A stretch of 64,000 nt of DNA from Dechloromonas hankyongensis (lineage in GTDB: Bacteria; Pseudomonadota; Gammaproteobacteria; Burkholderiales; Rhodocyclaceae). How positions within the stretch are numbered: position 1 is the stretch's first letter; each line of letters begins with the position of its first letter. The stretch spans positions 1,674,001 to 1,738,000 of the forward strand of contig NZ_JAKLTN010000001.1 in assembly GCF_022012295.1 (NCBI RefSeq), written 5' to 3'. Shown here piece by piece: positions 46,619-55,218 of the stretch. A program made the position numbers and the translations under genes. The notes beneath the pieces were generated by a model, which ran no database searches, was not told the origin of the DNA, and saw only the letters and a program-made list of their open reading frames with translations.

Positions 46619-47374
46619 TCAGGCTCCGGTGAAGCGGCGGATGAGCGGGAAGTACCAGCGGTAGGGCAGCAGCGACAGCAGTTTCAGCACGCGGGTGAAG
46701 CGCTTCGGAAAATGAATTTCGAAATGGCCCGTGGCGAAGCCGTCCAGGGTGGCGCTAGCTGCCTGTTCGGGCGTCAATAGCGCCGGCATGGCGAAATCGT
46801 TTTGGGCGGTCAGCCGGGTCTGCACGAAACCGGGGTTGATGACCCAGACGCCGATGCCGCGCGCTTCCAGATCAAGATGCAGGCATTCGGCAAAGTGGAT
46901 CAGCGCCGCCTTGCCCGGCCCGTAGCACAACGCCTTGGGCAGCCCGCGGTAGCCGGCGACGCTGGCCACGAAGGCAATGCCGCCGCCCGGCTTGAGGTCG
47001 GGCAGCACGGTGGCGGCCAGGCGCAGCGCGCCGTTGAAATTGACCGCGATGACCTGCTCGGCACGGGCCAGATCGAACGCATCGGCGCGCATCGGGACGT
47101 AGTCGCCGGCCAGATAAATCACCAGATCGACGCCGCCCCAGGCCGCCAGCAAACTCTGGCGGGCATCGGCCAGTGCGGCCGCATTGGTGGCGTCGCAGGG
47201 CAGCAGCAAGGCTTCCTCGATGCCCAGCGCCTGCAACTTGTCGGCAGAACGCGCCGACAGCGCCAGCCGGGCGCCGCGCCGGGCCAGTTCCGTGGCCAGC
47301 GCCGCACCGATCCCACTCGAGGCGCCCACCAGCCACACCCGACGGCCGGTCCAGCCGGAGATTTTCGGGTTCAT
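46619..47374 (-). CDS. Short-chain dehydrogenase of the lipid operon
   Basis: A 251-residue SDR: WLVGASSGIGAALATELARRG cofactor loop, YLAGDYVP in place of the usual NNAG-type segment, and a catalytic YGPGKAALIHF (Y-x-x-x-K). The C-terminus is basic and aromatic (RWYFPLIRRFTGA). Substrate unknown; a fatty-acyl or ketone intermediate is a reasonable guess from the neighbours. Confidence 0.85.
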   Translation of the reverse strand: MNPKISGWTGRRVWLVGASSGIGAALATELARRGARLALSARSADKLQALGIEEALLLPCDATNAAALADARQSLLAAWGGVDLVIYLAGDYVPMRADAFDLARAEQVIAVNFNGALRLAATVLPDLKPGGGIAFVASVAGYRGLPKALCYGPGKAALIHFAECLHLDLEARGIGVWVINPGFVQTRLTAQNDFAMPALLTPEQAASATLDGFATGHFEIHFPKRFTRVLKLLSLLPYRWYFPLIRRFTGA

Positions 47375-47396
47375 CGCTGCCTCCTTGCCTGCGCTC

Positions 47397-47918
47397 TCAA
47401 CGCTTGACGAAGGTCAGCGTCACTTCGCCCAGGTTGAAGCCCCATTTCGACATGTACGAGCGATTCAGCATCACCTTGTCGTCCATCAGGAACATCCAGT
47501 CATCGAAATCGACGTGGTAGGTCTTGCCATCTACCGGCAGCGCCAGCACGTAGCGCCAGCGCAGCGCATTGCCGGCCAGTTCGCCCACCGCCTCGCCGAC
47601 GACGTCGTCGGCGGTGCCGCGATAGCTGCCGTCAGCCTGGCGCTTCAGGGTCCATACCCGGCGCGAAGTCGTGCCGTCCGACCACTTGAAATTCTCGTCG
47701 AGCACCCCGGTGTCGCCCTCCCATTTGGCGTCGATGACGACGTGGAAACGCTTCTTCACTTCGCCGGAGCGTCCCTGGAACATGCCCCAGGCGTCCAGCG
47801 TGCCGTTCAGGTAGGTCTTCAGGTCGAGGGCGGGCTGTTCGGCCTTGTACTGCTCGACGCCGGTCGAAGCGCAGGCGGTGAGGCCGAGGGAAAAAAGGGC
47901 AGCGGTCAGCAGTTTCAT
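47397..47918 (-). CDS. DUF3833-type lipoprotein
   Basis: A 173-residue protein with a clear lipoprotein signal (MKLLTAALFSLGLTACAST, lipobox LTAC) and the core LDLKTYLNGTLDAWGMFQGRSGEVKKRF, typical of DUF3833. The start at 47918 overlaps the MFS stop by 4 bp. Probably anchored in the outer membrane; function unknown. Confidence 0.87.
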   Translation of the reverse strand: MKLLTAALFSLGLTACASTGVEQYKAEQPALDLKTYLNGTLDAWGMFQGRSGEVKKRFHVVIDAKWEGDTGVLDENFKWSDGTTSRRVWTLKRQADGSYRGTADDVVGEAVGELAGNALRWRYVLALPVDGKTYHVDFDDWMFLMDDKVMLNRSYMSKWGFNLGEVTLTFVKR

Positions 47919-49138
47919 GAGCGTATCTCCAGGGAGTTGCGCCAGCGCCAGAGCAGGCTGGCGGCCAGCAGCTTGAAAGTGAGCGGCAGCAGGGCATAGA
48001 CGCCGATCAGGGCCGTCTGCCCATGGTCGCTGCCCGGCCGGTAGCCGAGCACATCGAGCAGCGGCAGGGCCAGCCCGGCGGCCAGCGCCAGGTTGAGCTT
48101 GGTGACGAAATTCCAGATACCGAAGCACACCCCGGCCTGCTCCTGCCGCTCGCCGAGATCGGCCGCAATGGCCGCCGGCAGGGCCAGGTCGGCGCCCAGA
48201 GCCAGCCCGGAGGCGAGACAGATGGCCGCAAACGGAAGCAGGTCGCCCGGGCCGAGCAGGGCGGCCCAGCCGAAGGCCAGCATCGCCACGAGCATGGACA
48301 GCGCCCAGACGCGCACCCTGCCAAGGCGCACGGACAGCCTGACCCACAGCGGCAGCGAAACGGCACCGGCCACGAAATACAGGGCGAGCAAGGCGCCGCT
48401 CTCGGCTACGGCACCCAGCACATCGGCTACGAAGAACAGGAACAGCGTGGCGGGTAGCGCGGCGGCAATGCCATTCGCCACGAACACCACCAGCAGGCGC
48501 ACAAACGCCTGGTCAGCCAGCGCTCGGGTGAGGCTGCCCAGCATCCGCGTGGATGGATGGCGCGGCGTGGTGGCGCCATCCACCGAGGACAGCGTGATGG
48601 CGGCTGCCAGCAGCAACAAGGGGGGCAGAACCCATGACAGACGGGCGGTGCCGACACTCAGGTCATTGGCCAAGATACCCGGCAGGGCTGCGGCGAGGAC
48701 TACGCCGAGCAGCCCGAATCCTTCGCGTGCCGCGGTCAGCCGGGTCCGTATTACCGAATCGCCGCCCATGGCCGCGCCCCAGGCCTGATAGGCCACCGAG
48801 GCAGCCGAAAAGCCGAGATAGGTCAGCACCAGGGAGGCGATCAGCCAGGGCGTTACGAGATTCTGCGGCGGGTTGAGCAAAGCGGTGAACCCGAGGGCAA
48901 AGGGCAATAGCGCCACCGCCAACATGCGCCGGCGCGGCAGGCGGTCGGCCAGCCAGCCCAGCCATGGGTCGACGAAGGCGTCGGTCAGGCGAGCGCCGAG
49001 CAGGATGGCGCCGAGGATGGCAAGGTCGAGGCCGGTTGTGTCAGCGTAGTAGCGGGGGATGTGGACATAGATGGGGAGCGCGGCGAAGGCCAGCGGCAGG
49101 CCGAGAGCTCCGTAGGCGAAAATCCGGCTCGCGGTCAT
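47915..49138 (-). CDS. MFS transporter, GPH/MelB-like, of the lipid operon
   Basis: A 407-residue, 12-helix transporter. The start region IFAYGALGLPLAFAALPIYVHIPRYYAD and the loop ARLTDAFVDPWLGWLADR resemble glycoside-pentoside-hexuronide (MelB-like) carriers. I chose 49138; an upstream ATG at 49183 is also possible. Substrate unknown. Coupled to the DUF3833 gene by a 4-bp overlap. Confidence 0.85.
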   Translation of the reverse strand: MTASRIFAYGALGLPLAFAALPIYVHIPRYYADTTGLDLAILGAILLGARLTDAFVDPWLGWLADRLPRRRMLAVALLPFALGFTALLNPPQNLVTPWLIASLVLTYLGFSAASVAYQAWGAAMGGDSVIRTRLTAAREGFGLLGVVLAAALPGILANDLSVGTARLSWVLPPLLLLAAAITLSSVDGATTPRHPSTRMLGSLTRALADQAFVRLLVVFVANGIAAALPATLFLFFVADVLGAVAESGALLALYFVAGAVSLPLWVRLSVRLGRVRVWALSMLVAMLAFGWAALLGPGDLLPFAAICLASGLALGADLALPAAIAADLGERQEQAGVCFGIWNFVTKLNLALAAGLALPLLDVLGYRPGSDHGQTALIGVYALLPLTFKLLAASLLWRWRNSLEIRS

Positions 49139-49198
49139 GGCGCGAACACCAGGATGGGGTGCGCCACGCAAGTCAGCGAACACGCCGTGACCATCGCC

Positions 49199-49810
49199 TC
49201 ACCCGCGACGCAACAGCGCCGCTCTCAAATCCGGCGCACTCGTTCGCGCATCCAGCCAGATGGCGAAGAAGGCCTCGGCAAAACCGGGCGCCCCGATGGC
49301 GCCGATCAGCCGGTCTCCCTGATAAAACCGCGCTCCGCTCGAGCGGTAGACGCCGAGGATATGATCACCCGGCTTCACGTCCGGGAAAATCCGCTGCAAT
49401 TGCTCGCCCCATTGGTTGAGCATCACCTCGTCCGCCACGAAAGGACGCATTTCCTTGACGCTGGCCTCGGCAATGGCCTTGCCTTCGATGTTGCGTTTGT
49501 AGTCGAGACGCAGGGCCAGCGGCGGACGTTGCGGGTCATCGCCGGCCCATAGGGTGGCCTCATAGACGAGGAATCCGAAACGGCGGAATTCCCCGCTGCC
49601 CCAGCGCTTGAGCCCGGCGAGGAGTTCGCTGTTGGCGTGGGCGCTCTCCGGAAGAACGAGCGCGGGCGCCGAGAGCAGCGCCAGCAGCAAACTGCGGCGT
49701 GTATCCGACGCCGGGTGGCTGTTTCCTGACTGCCTGCTGCAGTACTTCGTTTTGCTGGCATCTTGCAGCGCCCCGGCATTAACGATGAGTGAGTTCGAAC
49801 TGGACGACAT
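49199..49810 (-). CDS. Chalcone-isomerase-like periplasmic protein
   Basis: About 203 residues. A signal-like segment (RRSLLLALLSAPALVLPESAHA) is followed by a chalcone-isomerase-fold domain (GSGEFRRFGFLVYEATLWAGDD...LRLDYKRNIEGKAIAEASVKEM). The start is uncertain: the ATG at 49810 overlaps the CFA synthase gene by 32 bp, and later candidates are only CTG/TTG codons. Bacterial members bind fatty acids or haem rather than flavonoids. It lies between the CFA synthase and MFS genes. Confidence 0.72.
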   Translation of the reverse strand: MSSSSNSLIVNAGALQDASKTKYCSRQSGNSHPASDTRRSLLLALLSAPALVLPESAHANSELLAGLKRWGSGEFRRFGFLVYEATLWAGDDPQRPPLALRLDYKRNIEGKAIAEASVKEMRPFVADEVMLNQWGEQLQRIFPDVKPGDHILGVYRSSGARFYQGDRLIGAIGAPGFAEAFFAIWLDARTSAPDLRAALLRRG

Positions 49811-50975
49811 CAATATTCCCGGCCAGGAAGCCGGCCTCGCAATAGCAGAGATAAAGGCGCCACAGGCGACGGAAGGTTTCATCGAAGCCCAGTTCGGCAA
49901 TCTGCGGCCAGTTGCTTTCGAAGGCGGCACGCCATTCGGCGAGCGTGTCCGCATAGTCGGTGCCGAAGGCAAATTCGTCGGTCACCTGCAGGCCTTGCCG
50001 TTCGGCGGCCCGGCGGAAGGCGCTGCGCGACGGCAGCATGCCGCCGGGAAAAATGTATTGCTGGATGAAATCGGTACCATGCCGATAGCTGGCGAACAGG
50101 TCGTCGCGGATGGTGATGCTCTGGATCACCGCCTTGCCGCCGCGCTTCAGCGCGCGGGCGACGGTGGCGAAATAGGTCGGCCACCACTGCTCGCCCACGG
50201 CCTCGAACATTTCAATGGAGACGAGGTGGTCGAACTGCTCCGTCGTATCGCGATAGTCCTGCAGGCGCAGATCGGCCTGCGGCACGCGACGCTGCGCCCA
50301 CTCCAACTGTGCGGGCGACAGCGTCAGGCCCGTCACCTTCAGGCCCTCCTGCACCGCCATTTCGGCGAAGCCGCCCCAGCCGCAGCCGATTTCGAGTACC
50401 GTTTCGCCGGCCTGCGCCTGCAGGCGGTCGACGATGCGCCGGTATTTTGCATGCTGGGCCGCGAGCAGTGAGCCGTCGTCCTGCGGGCGGTACAGCGCGG
50501 CCGAATAGCTCATGCTGGGGTCCAGCCACAGGCGGTAAAAATCGTTGCCCAGGTCGTAGTGGGCCATGATGTTGCGCTTGCTGCCGGTCCGGCTGTTGCG
50601 GTTGAACCAGTGGCGCAGGCGCGCCGCCAGCAGTTGCCGCCAGGAACCATAGACGGCTCTGGCCAGCACGTCGCGATTGCGGGCCAGCAAGGCGAGCAGC
50701 CCGGTGATATCCGATGAATCCCACTGACCGTCGAGATAGGCCTCGGCCAGCCCGATATCGCCGCGCGCCAGTACGCGGCCGAACATCGCCTCGTCATGGA
50801 CCTGCAAGGTGATGCCGCGCTCGCCGTTGCCGAACAGCGCGCTGGTTCCATTCGGCAGGCGGACTTCGAGCAGCCCTCTGGTCAGCTTTTCGAGGAGCGA
50901 GAAAACGGTACTGGTGTCGCGGTTCTGCACTTCGTGGCCGCGCAGGATCAGGGCCTGATTGACGGTCTGGTTCAT
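49779..50975 (-). CDS. cfa: Cyclopropane-fatty-acyl-phospholipid synthase family methyltransferase
   Basis: A 398-residue S-adenosylmethionine-dependent enzyme that adds a methylene or methyl group to unsaturated phospholipid acyl chains. SAM motif VLEIGCGWGGFAEMA, and the family segments HYDLGNDFYRLWLDPSMSYS and QSITIRDDLF are present. The start at 50975 overlaps the DUF1365 stop by 4 bp; the upstream frame to 51203 runs through that gene. In Rhodobacter a homologue methylates lipids during furan fatty acid synthesis (recalled). Confidence 0.92.
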   Translation of the reverse strand: MNQTVNQALILRGHEVQNRDTSTVFSLLEKLTRGLLEVRLPNGTSALFGNGERGITLQVHDEAMFGRVLARGDIGLAEAYLDGQWDSSDITGLLALLARNRDVLARAVYGSWRQLLAARLRHWFNRNSRTGSKRNIMAHYDLGNDFYRLWLDPSMSYSAALYRPQDDGSLLAAQHAKYRRIVDRLQAQAGETVLEIGCGWGGFAEMAVQEGLKVTGLTLSPAQLEWAQRRVPQADLRLQDYRDTTEQFDHLVSIEMFEAVGEQWWPTYFATVARALKRGGKAVIQSITIRDDLFASYRHGTDFIQQYIFPGGMLPSRSAFRRAAERQGLQVTDEFAFGTDYADTLAEWRAAFESNWPQIAELGFDETFRRLWRLYLCYCEAGFLAGNIDVVQFELTHR

Positions 50976-51736
50976 TTGGTCGATTCCTGTAGGTGGCGGG
51001 GAGCGGGATGCGCGCCGCGGAACGGCACGCCCTTTATCCAGAGCTTGAGCGCCTGCCAGTGGATGCGGGCGATGACGCCCAGCGTCAGGAACGGCATGCG
51101 CAAAAAGGCCTTGAGCAAGGCCGCGGCCGACCACGCCTGCGGCTTGCCGGATATCGAAGTGAGCAGCAGTTCGCCTTCGGCATCGTCGTAATCGATCCGA
51201 CATAGCTGCTGCGCCCGTGCTAGTTGGAAGCGAAAGCGGTAGCCACCCTCGATGTCGTTGAATGGCGAGACGTGGAACCGCTTGTCGGCGTACAGCTCGA
51301 CCCCATCGGGTAGCGGGTTCCCCTGCCGGTGCAACAGGTAGCTGTGCGTGCCGCCGAAGGTGTTGTTAACCTGGGCCAGGATGGCGACGAGATTGCCGTT
51401 GCGGTCGTGGCAGTACCAGAAGCTGACCGGATTGAAGAGGTAACCGAGCACGCGCGGGAAGGTCTGCAGCACGATCTCGCCGTCATTGGGCAGGTCATGG
51501 TCGGCCAGCAGCTTCTCGATCCACGGCAGCAAGGGACTGCCATCCCGCGGTCCATGATCCCGACTCTGCAAGCTCAGCACGTTGCTGCGGTCGATGGAGA
51601 ACAGGGCGCACGCCGCCGCCCGGAGATTGCGCAGCGGTAACTGCACATAAAACACCGGATAGACGAACGCATGGACCACCGGACGCAAGCGCCGATGCAT
51701 CACGTGGCCGAGGAAGATTCTGGGCTGGGCGTACAT
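50972..51736 (-). CDS. DUF1365-family protein
   Basis: A 254-residue protein starting MYAQPRIFLGHVMHRRLRPVVHAFVYPVFYVQLPL and containing FNPVSFWYCHDRNGNLVAILAQVNNTFGGTH, characteristic of DUF1365. It is nearly always found between a flavin oxidoreductase and a CFA synthase gene, as here. The activity is unknown; it probably acts on the same lipid. Confidence 0.92.
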   Translation of the reverse strand: MYAQPRIFLGHVMHRRLRPVVHAFVYPVFYVQLPLRNLRAAACALFSIDRSNVLSLQSRDHGPRDGSPLLPWIEKLLADHDLPNDGEIVLQTFPRVLGYLFNPVSFWYCHDRNGNLVAILAQVNNTFGGTHSYLLHRQGNPLPDGVELYADKRFHVSPFNDIEGGYRFRFQLARAQQLCRIDYDDAEGELLLTSISGKPQAWSAAALLKAFLRMPFLTLGVIARIHWQALKLWIKGVPFRGAHPAPRHLQESTK

Positions 51737-51745
51737 GATGCGGCC

Positions 51746-53053
51746 TCAGGCGCTCTCGGCTTCGCGCGCCAACGCGGCGACGCCACCCTGCCAGGGCGCT
51801 TTCACGCCCAGGCCGTTGGCGACGCGTAGCGCGGACTTCAGCCCATCCTCGTGGAAACCGTAGCTACCCCAGGCGCCGGCCAGCCAGATGCCCCCTTCAC
51901 CCTGCACCTCGGCCAGCCGTTCCTGGGCCGCGATGGCCGGGCCGTCGAAAATCGGGTGGGCATAGTCGAATTCGGCGATGACCCTGGCAGGATCGGGTTC
52001 GCGCGCCGGATTCAGCGTCACCACCACCGGCGTTGCGAAGGGCAACGGCTGCAATTTGTTGATCAGGTAAGAGACACCGACGGGTTGATCGCCAGGCTCG
52101 CCTTGTCCGGCGAAGTAGTTCCACGCCGACCACAGCTTGCGGTCGCGCGGCAGCAGGGCCGGATCGGTATGCAGTACGGCGCGGTTGGGCTGGTAGCGGA
52201 TGGCCGATAGCACCTCGCGCTGGCCGTCGCTCGCCGTCATGCCGAGGATCGCCTTGCTCTGGTCGCTGTGGCAGGCCAGCACGACCTGGTCGAAGCATTC
52301 GCTGCCGCCGGCATGAGTCACACGCAAACCCGCCCCTTCGCGGGTCACGGCCGTGACCGGGCAAGCGGTACGAACATCGGTGAGCTGGGCAGCGATCTTG
52401 CGCACGTACTCGCGACCACCGCCCTTGACGGTACGCCACAGCGGCCGGTCGAAGACCTGCAGCAAGCCGTGGTTCGAGCAGAAGCGGATGAAGGTGGCGA
52501 GCGGCATGTCGAGCATTTGCCCCGTCGGACAGGACCAGATCGCCGCCGCCATCGGCAGCAGATACCAGTCCGCGAAGGCCCGCGAATAGCCGCCGGCATC
52601 AAGAAAGCTGCGCAGACTCTGCCGATCCTCCGGGTGGCTGAGCAGCCAGGCCGTGCTTTCGCGGTTGAAGCGCAGGATGTCGGAAAGCATCGTCCAGAAG
52701 TTGCGCCGCACGAGGTTGCGCTTCTGGCCGAAGATGGTCGCCAGATTGCTGCCCGCCCACTCGATATCCGGGTTTTCCAGGCTGACGGCGAAGGACATCT
52801 CGGTTTCGACGCTTTCAACGCCGAGAAGCCCAAACAGCGCAATCAGGTTGGGGTAGGTTTTTTCGTTGAATACGAGAAAGCCGGTATCGACCGGGTGCGT
52901 CTTTCCCTCCAGCGTGACGTCTACCGTATTGGTGTGCCCACCCAAGTACGGGCCGGCTTCGAACAGCGTCACGTCATGCGGACGGGAGAGCAACCAGGCG
53001 CTGGCCAGACCGGAGATACCTGCGCCGATGACGGCAATGCGTTGTATTTTCAT
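51746..53053 (-). CDS. FAD-dependent oxidoreductase (lipid-operon amine-oxidase family)
   Basis: A 435-residue flavoprotein: FAD motif IAVIGAGISGLASAWLLS, GGHTNTVDV and the C-terminal FAD segment WLAGAWGSYGFHEDGLKSALRVANGL. It is the first gene of the operon and probably desaturates or oxidises an acyl chain, as related flavoproteins in singlet-oxygen lipid operons do (inference). The start at 53053 is chosen over 53062 because it gives a shorter leader before the FAD motif. Confidence 0.88.
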   Translation of the reverse strand: MKIQRIAVIGAGISGLASAWLLSRPHDVTLFEAGPYLGGHTNTVDVTLEGKTHPVDTGFLVFNEKTYPNLIALFGLLGVESVETEMSFAVSLENPDIEWAGSNLATIFGQKRNLVRRNFWTMLSDILRFNRESTAWLLSHPEDRQSLRSFLDAGGYSRAFADWYLLPMAAAIWSCPTGQMLDMPLATFIRFCSNHGLLQVFDRPLWRTVKGGGREYVRKIAAQLTDVRTACPVTAVTREGAGLRVTHAGGSECFDQVVLACHSDQSKAILGMTASDGQREVLSAIRYQPNRAVLHTDPALLPRDRKLWSAWNYFAGQGEPGDQPVGVSYLINKLQPLPFATPVVVTLNPAREPDPARVIAEFDYAHPIFDGPAIAAQERLAEVQGEGGIWLAGAWGSYGFHEDGLKSALRVANGLGVKAPWQGGVAALAREAESA

Positions 53054-53068
53054 AGGGCTCAACCTCTA

Positions 53069-53083
53069 TTTGTCCTAGACAAA
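53069..53083. promoter_or_regulatory. Operator-like palindrome 1 (lipid operon side)
   Basis: TTTGTCCTAGACAAA is a perfect TTTGT-N5-ACAAA palindrome, 15 bp upstream of the flavin oxidoreductase gene. It is one of two identical-arm copies in the divergent promoter region. Confidence 0.7.
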
Positions 53084-53131
53084 GCGTGCTTTTGTTCGTA
53101 CAGTAGTGTTCAAAAGAGCACTTGTCAACGG

Positions 53132-53142
53132 TTTGTCTAACA
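53132..53142. promoter_or_regulatory. Operator-like half site
   Basis: TTTGTCTAACA shares the TTTGTC half of palindrome 1 and directly abuts palindrome 2. It may be an additional binding half-site for the MerR/B12 regulator. Confidence 0.4.
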
Positions 53143-53157
53143 TTTGTTCAGGACAAA
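53143..53157. promoter_or_regulatory. Operator-like palindrome 2 (regulator side)
   Basis: TTTGTTCAGGACAAA is again TTTGT-N5-ACAAA and overlaps the ribosome site of the MerR/B12 gene, which suggests autorepression. Confidence 0.7.
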
Positions 53158-53159
53158 TT

Positions 53160-54062
53160 ATGAATACCCCAAATTTCAGCATTGCCGCCGTCGAGCGTGA
53201 TACCGGATTGTCGAAGGACGTCCTGCGCATGTGGGAACGGCGCTACGGCTTCCCGCTACCCGAGCGCGATACCAACGGCGAACGCGCCTATCCGGCCGAA
53301 CAGGTCGAGCGGCTACGCTTGGTCAAACGCCTTATGGATCAAGGGCATCGCCCCGGAAAGCTGCTGGCGCTACCGGCTGACGAACTGGCCATGCTGGCGC
53401 CGCGGCATGCCCGCCTGGCGCGGGTCGAAGCCGCCACGGTCGATACGCAGGGCCTGGAGGAATTGCTGGCGCTGATCAAACAGCACGACGCCAACGGCTA
53501 CCTGCAGGCGCTGCAGCAACGTCTCGTGCGCCACGGCCTGCAGCGTTTTGTCCAGGACGTCGTGGCGCCCCTCACCCAGCGCGTCGGCGATGCCTGGGAG
53601 GATGGCCGCATCGCGGTCTTCGAAGAACACCTGTTTTCGGAATTGACCAAAAGGGTATTGCGACAGGCCATCGCCGTCCTGCCATCGGGTGTCGGTACGC
53701 CTCGCGTCTTGCTGACCAGCGTTCCTGACGAGCAACATTTGCTCGGCTTGCTGATGGTGGAAGCGCTATTTGCGCTGGAAGGCGCCGAGTGCATATCCCT
53801 CGGTGCACAGACGCCATTGATCGAAATCGGCCATGCCGCTGCGGCGCACCGGGCCGACATCGTCAGTCTGTCTTTTTCTTCCGCCTTCCCCGCGCGCCAG
53901 ATTCCCGACTTGCTGCAACAGCTCAGACAACTGCTGCCGTCAACGGTTGGCTTGTGGGCAGGCGGTGCCGGCGTCCAGCGCCTGTCGCCACCCGCCGGCG
54001 TCCGGCTGTTTTTGACACTGGAGCAAGGTTTGCAGGCCTTGTCGGCGTGGCGGGGCCAGTAG
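53160..54062 (+). CDS. MerR-family B12-dependent photoreceptor-type repressor (CarH/LitR-like)
   Basis: A 300-residue regulator. Residues about 5-75 form a MerR winged helix (SIAAVERDTGLSKDVLRMWERRYGFPLP). The helical cap has W146-x9-E156-H157, the CarH signature for light-sensing adenosylcobalamin, and the B12-binding domain has E191-Q-H193-L-L-G (E/DxHxxG; His193 is the lower cobalt ligand). In the dark, CarH-type proteins repress DNA; light breaks the Co-C bond and releases them. I chose the ATG at 53160 after AGGA. It faces the lipid operon, its likely target. B12 binding itself is not proven. Confidence 0.88.
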   Translation: MNTPNFSIAAVERDTGLSKDVLRMWERRYGFPLPERDTNGERAYPAEQVERLRLVKRLMDQGHRPGKLLALPADELAMLAPRHARLARVEAATVDTQGLEELLALIKQHDANGYLQALQQRLVRHGLQRFVQDVVAPLTQRVGDAWEDGRIAVFEEHLFSELTKRVLRQAIAVLPSGVGTPRVLLTSVPDEQHLLGLLMVEALFALEGAECISLGAQTPLIEIGHAAAAHRADIVSLSFSSAFPARQIPDLLQQLRQLLPSTVGLWAGGAGVQRLSPPAGVRLFLTLEQGLQALSAWRGQ

Positions 54063-54266
54063 TTGTCATGCCCGATTGAACGATTGTTCCGGGGGCGGGG
54101 GTTACCGGTAAAAGCTGCAGGACAAGGCCAAATTTGCACGCCAAATCCGGTCATCTAGCAGTCGGCGGTGGCAGATGGACGCCATTTGCTGCCTGTGGGC
54201 CTGGCGGGAATGCGGCTTGCTCGACGTCGAGAATCAGCATGAACGATGTACGAAAGGAGTCCCGCC

Positions 54267-54695
54267 ATGCGTGTAAGTGAAGCAATGACCCGCGACGTCC
54301 AAGTCGCCAATCCCAATCAGAGCCTGTATGACGTTGCCCGGATCATGGCCGATTGCGACATCGGTTGCCTGCCCGTCGGCGAGAACGACAAGCTGGTCGG
54401 CATGATCACCGACCGCGATATCACGGTCCGGGCGATCGCCAAAGGCAAGGCGGCGGACAGTACCAAAGTGCGCGACGTGATGAGTTCGGACGTCAAATAC
54501 TGCTACGACGATGCGGAAATCTCGGATGTGGCGCGCAATATGGGCGATATCAAGCTGCACCGCCTGCCGGTTGTCGATCACGACAAGCATCTGGTTGGCA
54601 TCCTGGCTCTGGCCGATGTCGCCAATTGCGAAGGGCCGGGTGACGCAGGCGTCGCCGTGTGCGGCATTTCCGAACCGCCCGACGTGCTCGGGTGA
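54267..54695 (+). CDS. CBS-domain protein
   Basis: A 142-residue protein of two tandem CBS motifs (MRVSEAMTRDVQVANPNQSLYDVARIM and KVRDVMSSDVKYCYDDAEISDVARNM). Stand-alone CBS pairs bind adenine nucleotides and act as energy sensors. A ribosome site (AAGGAG) precedes the start at 54267. No fused enzyme domain. Confidence 0.9.
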   Translation: MRVSEAMTRDVQVANPNQSLYDVARIMADCDIGCLPVGENDKLVGMITDRDITVRAIAKGKAADSTKVRDVMSSDVKYCYDDAEISDVARNMGDIKLHRLPVVDHDKHLVGILALADVANCEGPGDAGVAVCGISEPPDVLG

Positions 54696-54761
54696 AATGC
54701 TTTGCGTGTTGCCGGCTGCCGGTTTCGGCAGCTTTGCCGACGAAAACCTGCACTCTCCCGC

Positions 54762-55166
54762 TCAGTCCCCGGTCGACCGCCGTCCCGCCTTGATCTCCCC
54801 CCGCCGTCCCTTTTGTTCGAGGCGCCGTTTGACCGAACCGTGCGTCGGCTTGGTCGGTCGGCGTTTGCGCGGCAGCACGGCGACGCTGTTCACCAGCAGT
54901 TCCAGGCGGCGCAGCGCTTCGGCGCGGTTCTTTTCCAGGCTGCGGAATTCCTGCGCCTTGATGATCACCACCCCGTCCTTGCTGATCCGTTGATCGCCCA
55001 GCTTGAGCAGGCGTTCCTTGATTTCCGGCGGCAGCGAGGAGCCGGTGATGTCGAAGCGCAGATGGACGGCGTTCGACACCTTATTGACGTTCTGCCCGCC
55101 GGCCCCTTGGGCGCGGATGGCGGTAAATTCAATTTCGGTGGGGGAGAGGGTTAAAAAAGGCGGCAT
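54762..55166 (-). CDS. arfB: Alternative ribosome-rescue peptidyl-tRNA hydrolase ArfB
   Basis: A 134-residue release-factor-like protein with the catalytic GGQ motif (RAQGAGGQNVNKVSNAVHLRFD) and a basic C-terminal tail (RKRRPTKPTHGSVKRRLEQKGRR) that enters the empty mRNA channel. It rescues ribosomes stalled on truncated mRNA. Length and tail match the YaeJ/ArfB family. Confidence 0.93.
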   Translation of the reverse strand: MPPFLTLSPTEIEFTAIRAQGAGGQNVNKVSNAVHLRFDITGSSLPPEIKERLLKLGDQRISKDGVVIIKAQEFRSLEKNRAEALRRLELLVNSVAVLPRKRRPTKPTHGSVKRRLEQKGRRGEIKAGRRSTGD

Positions 55167-55218
55167 GGCGGCGGGATGAAATTGGGGTTATCGGGCGGCT
55201 GATCGATTCGGCTTCGCT

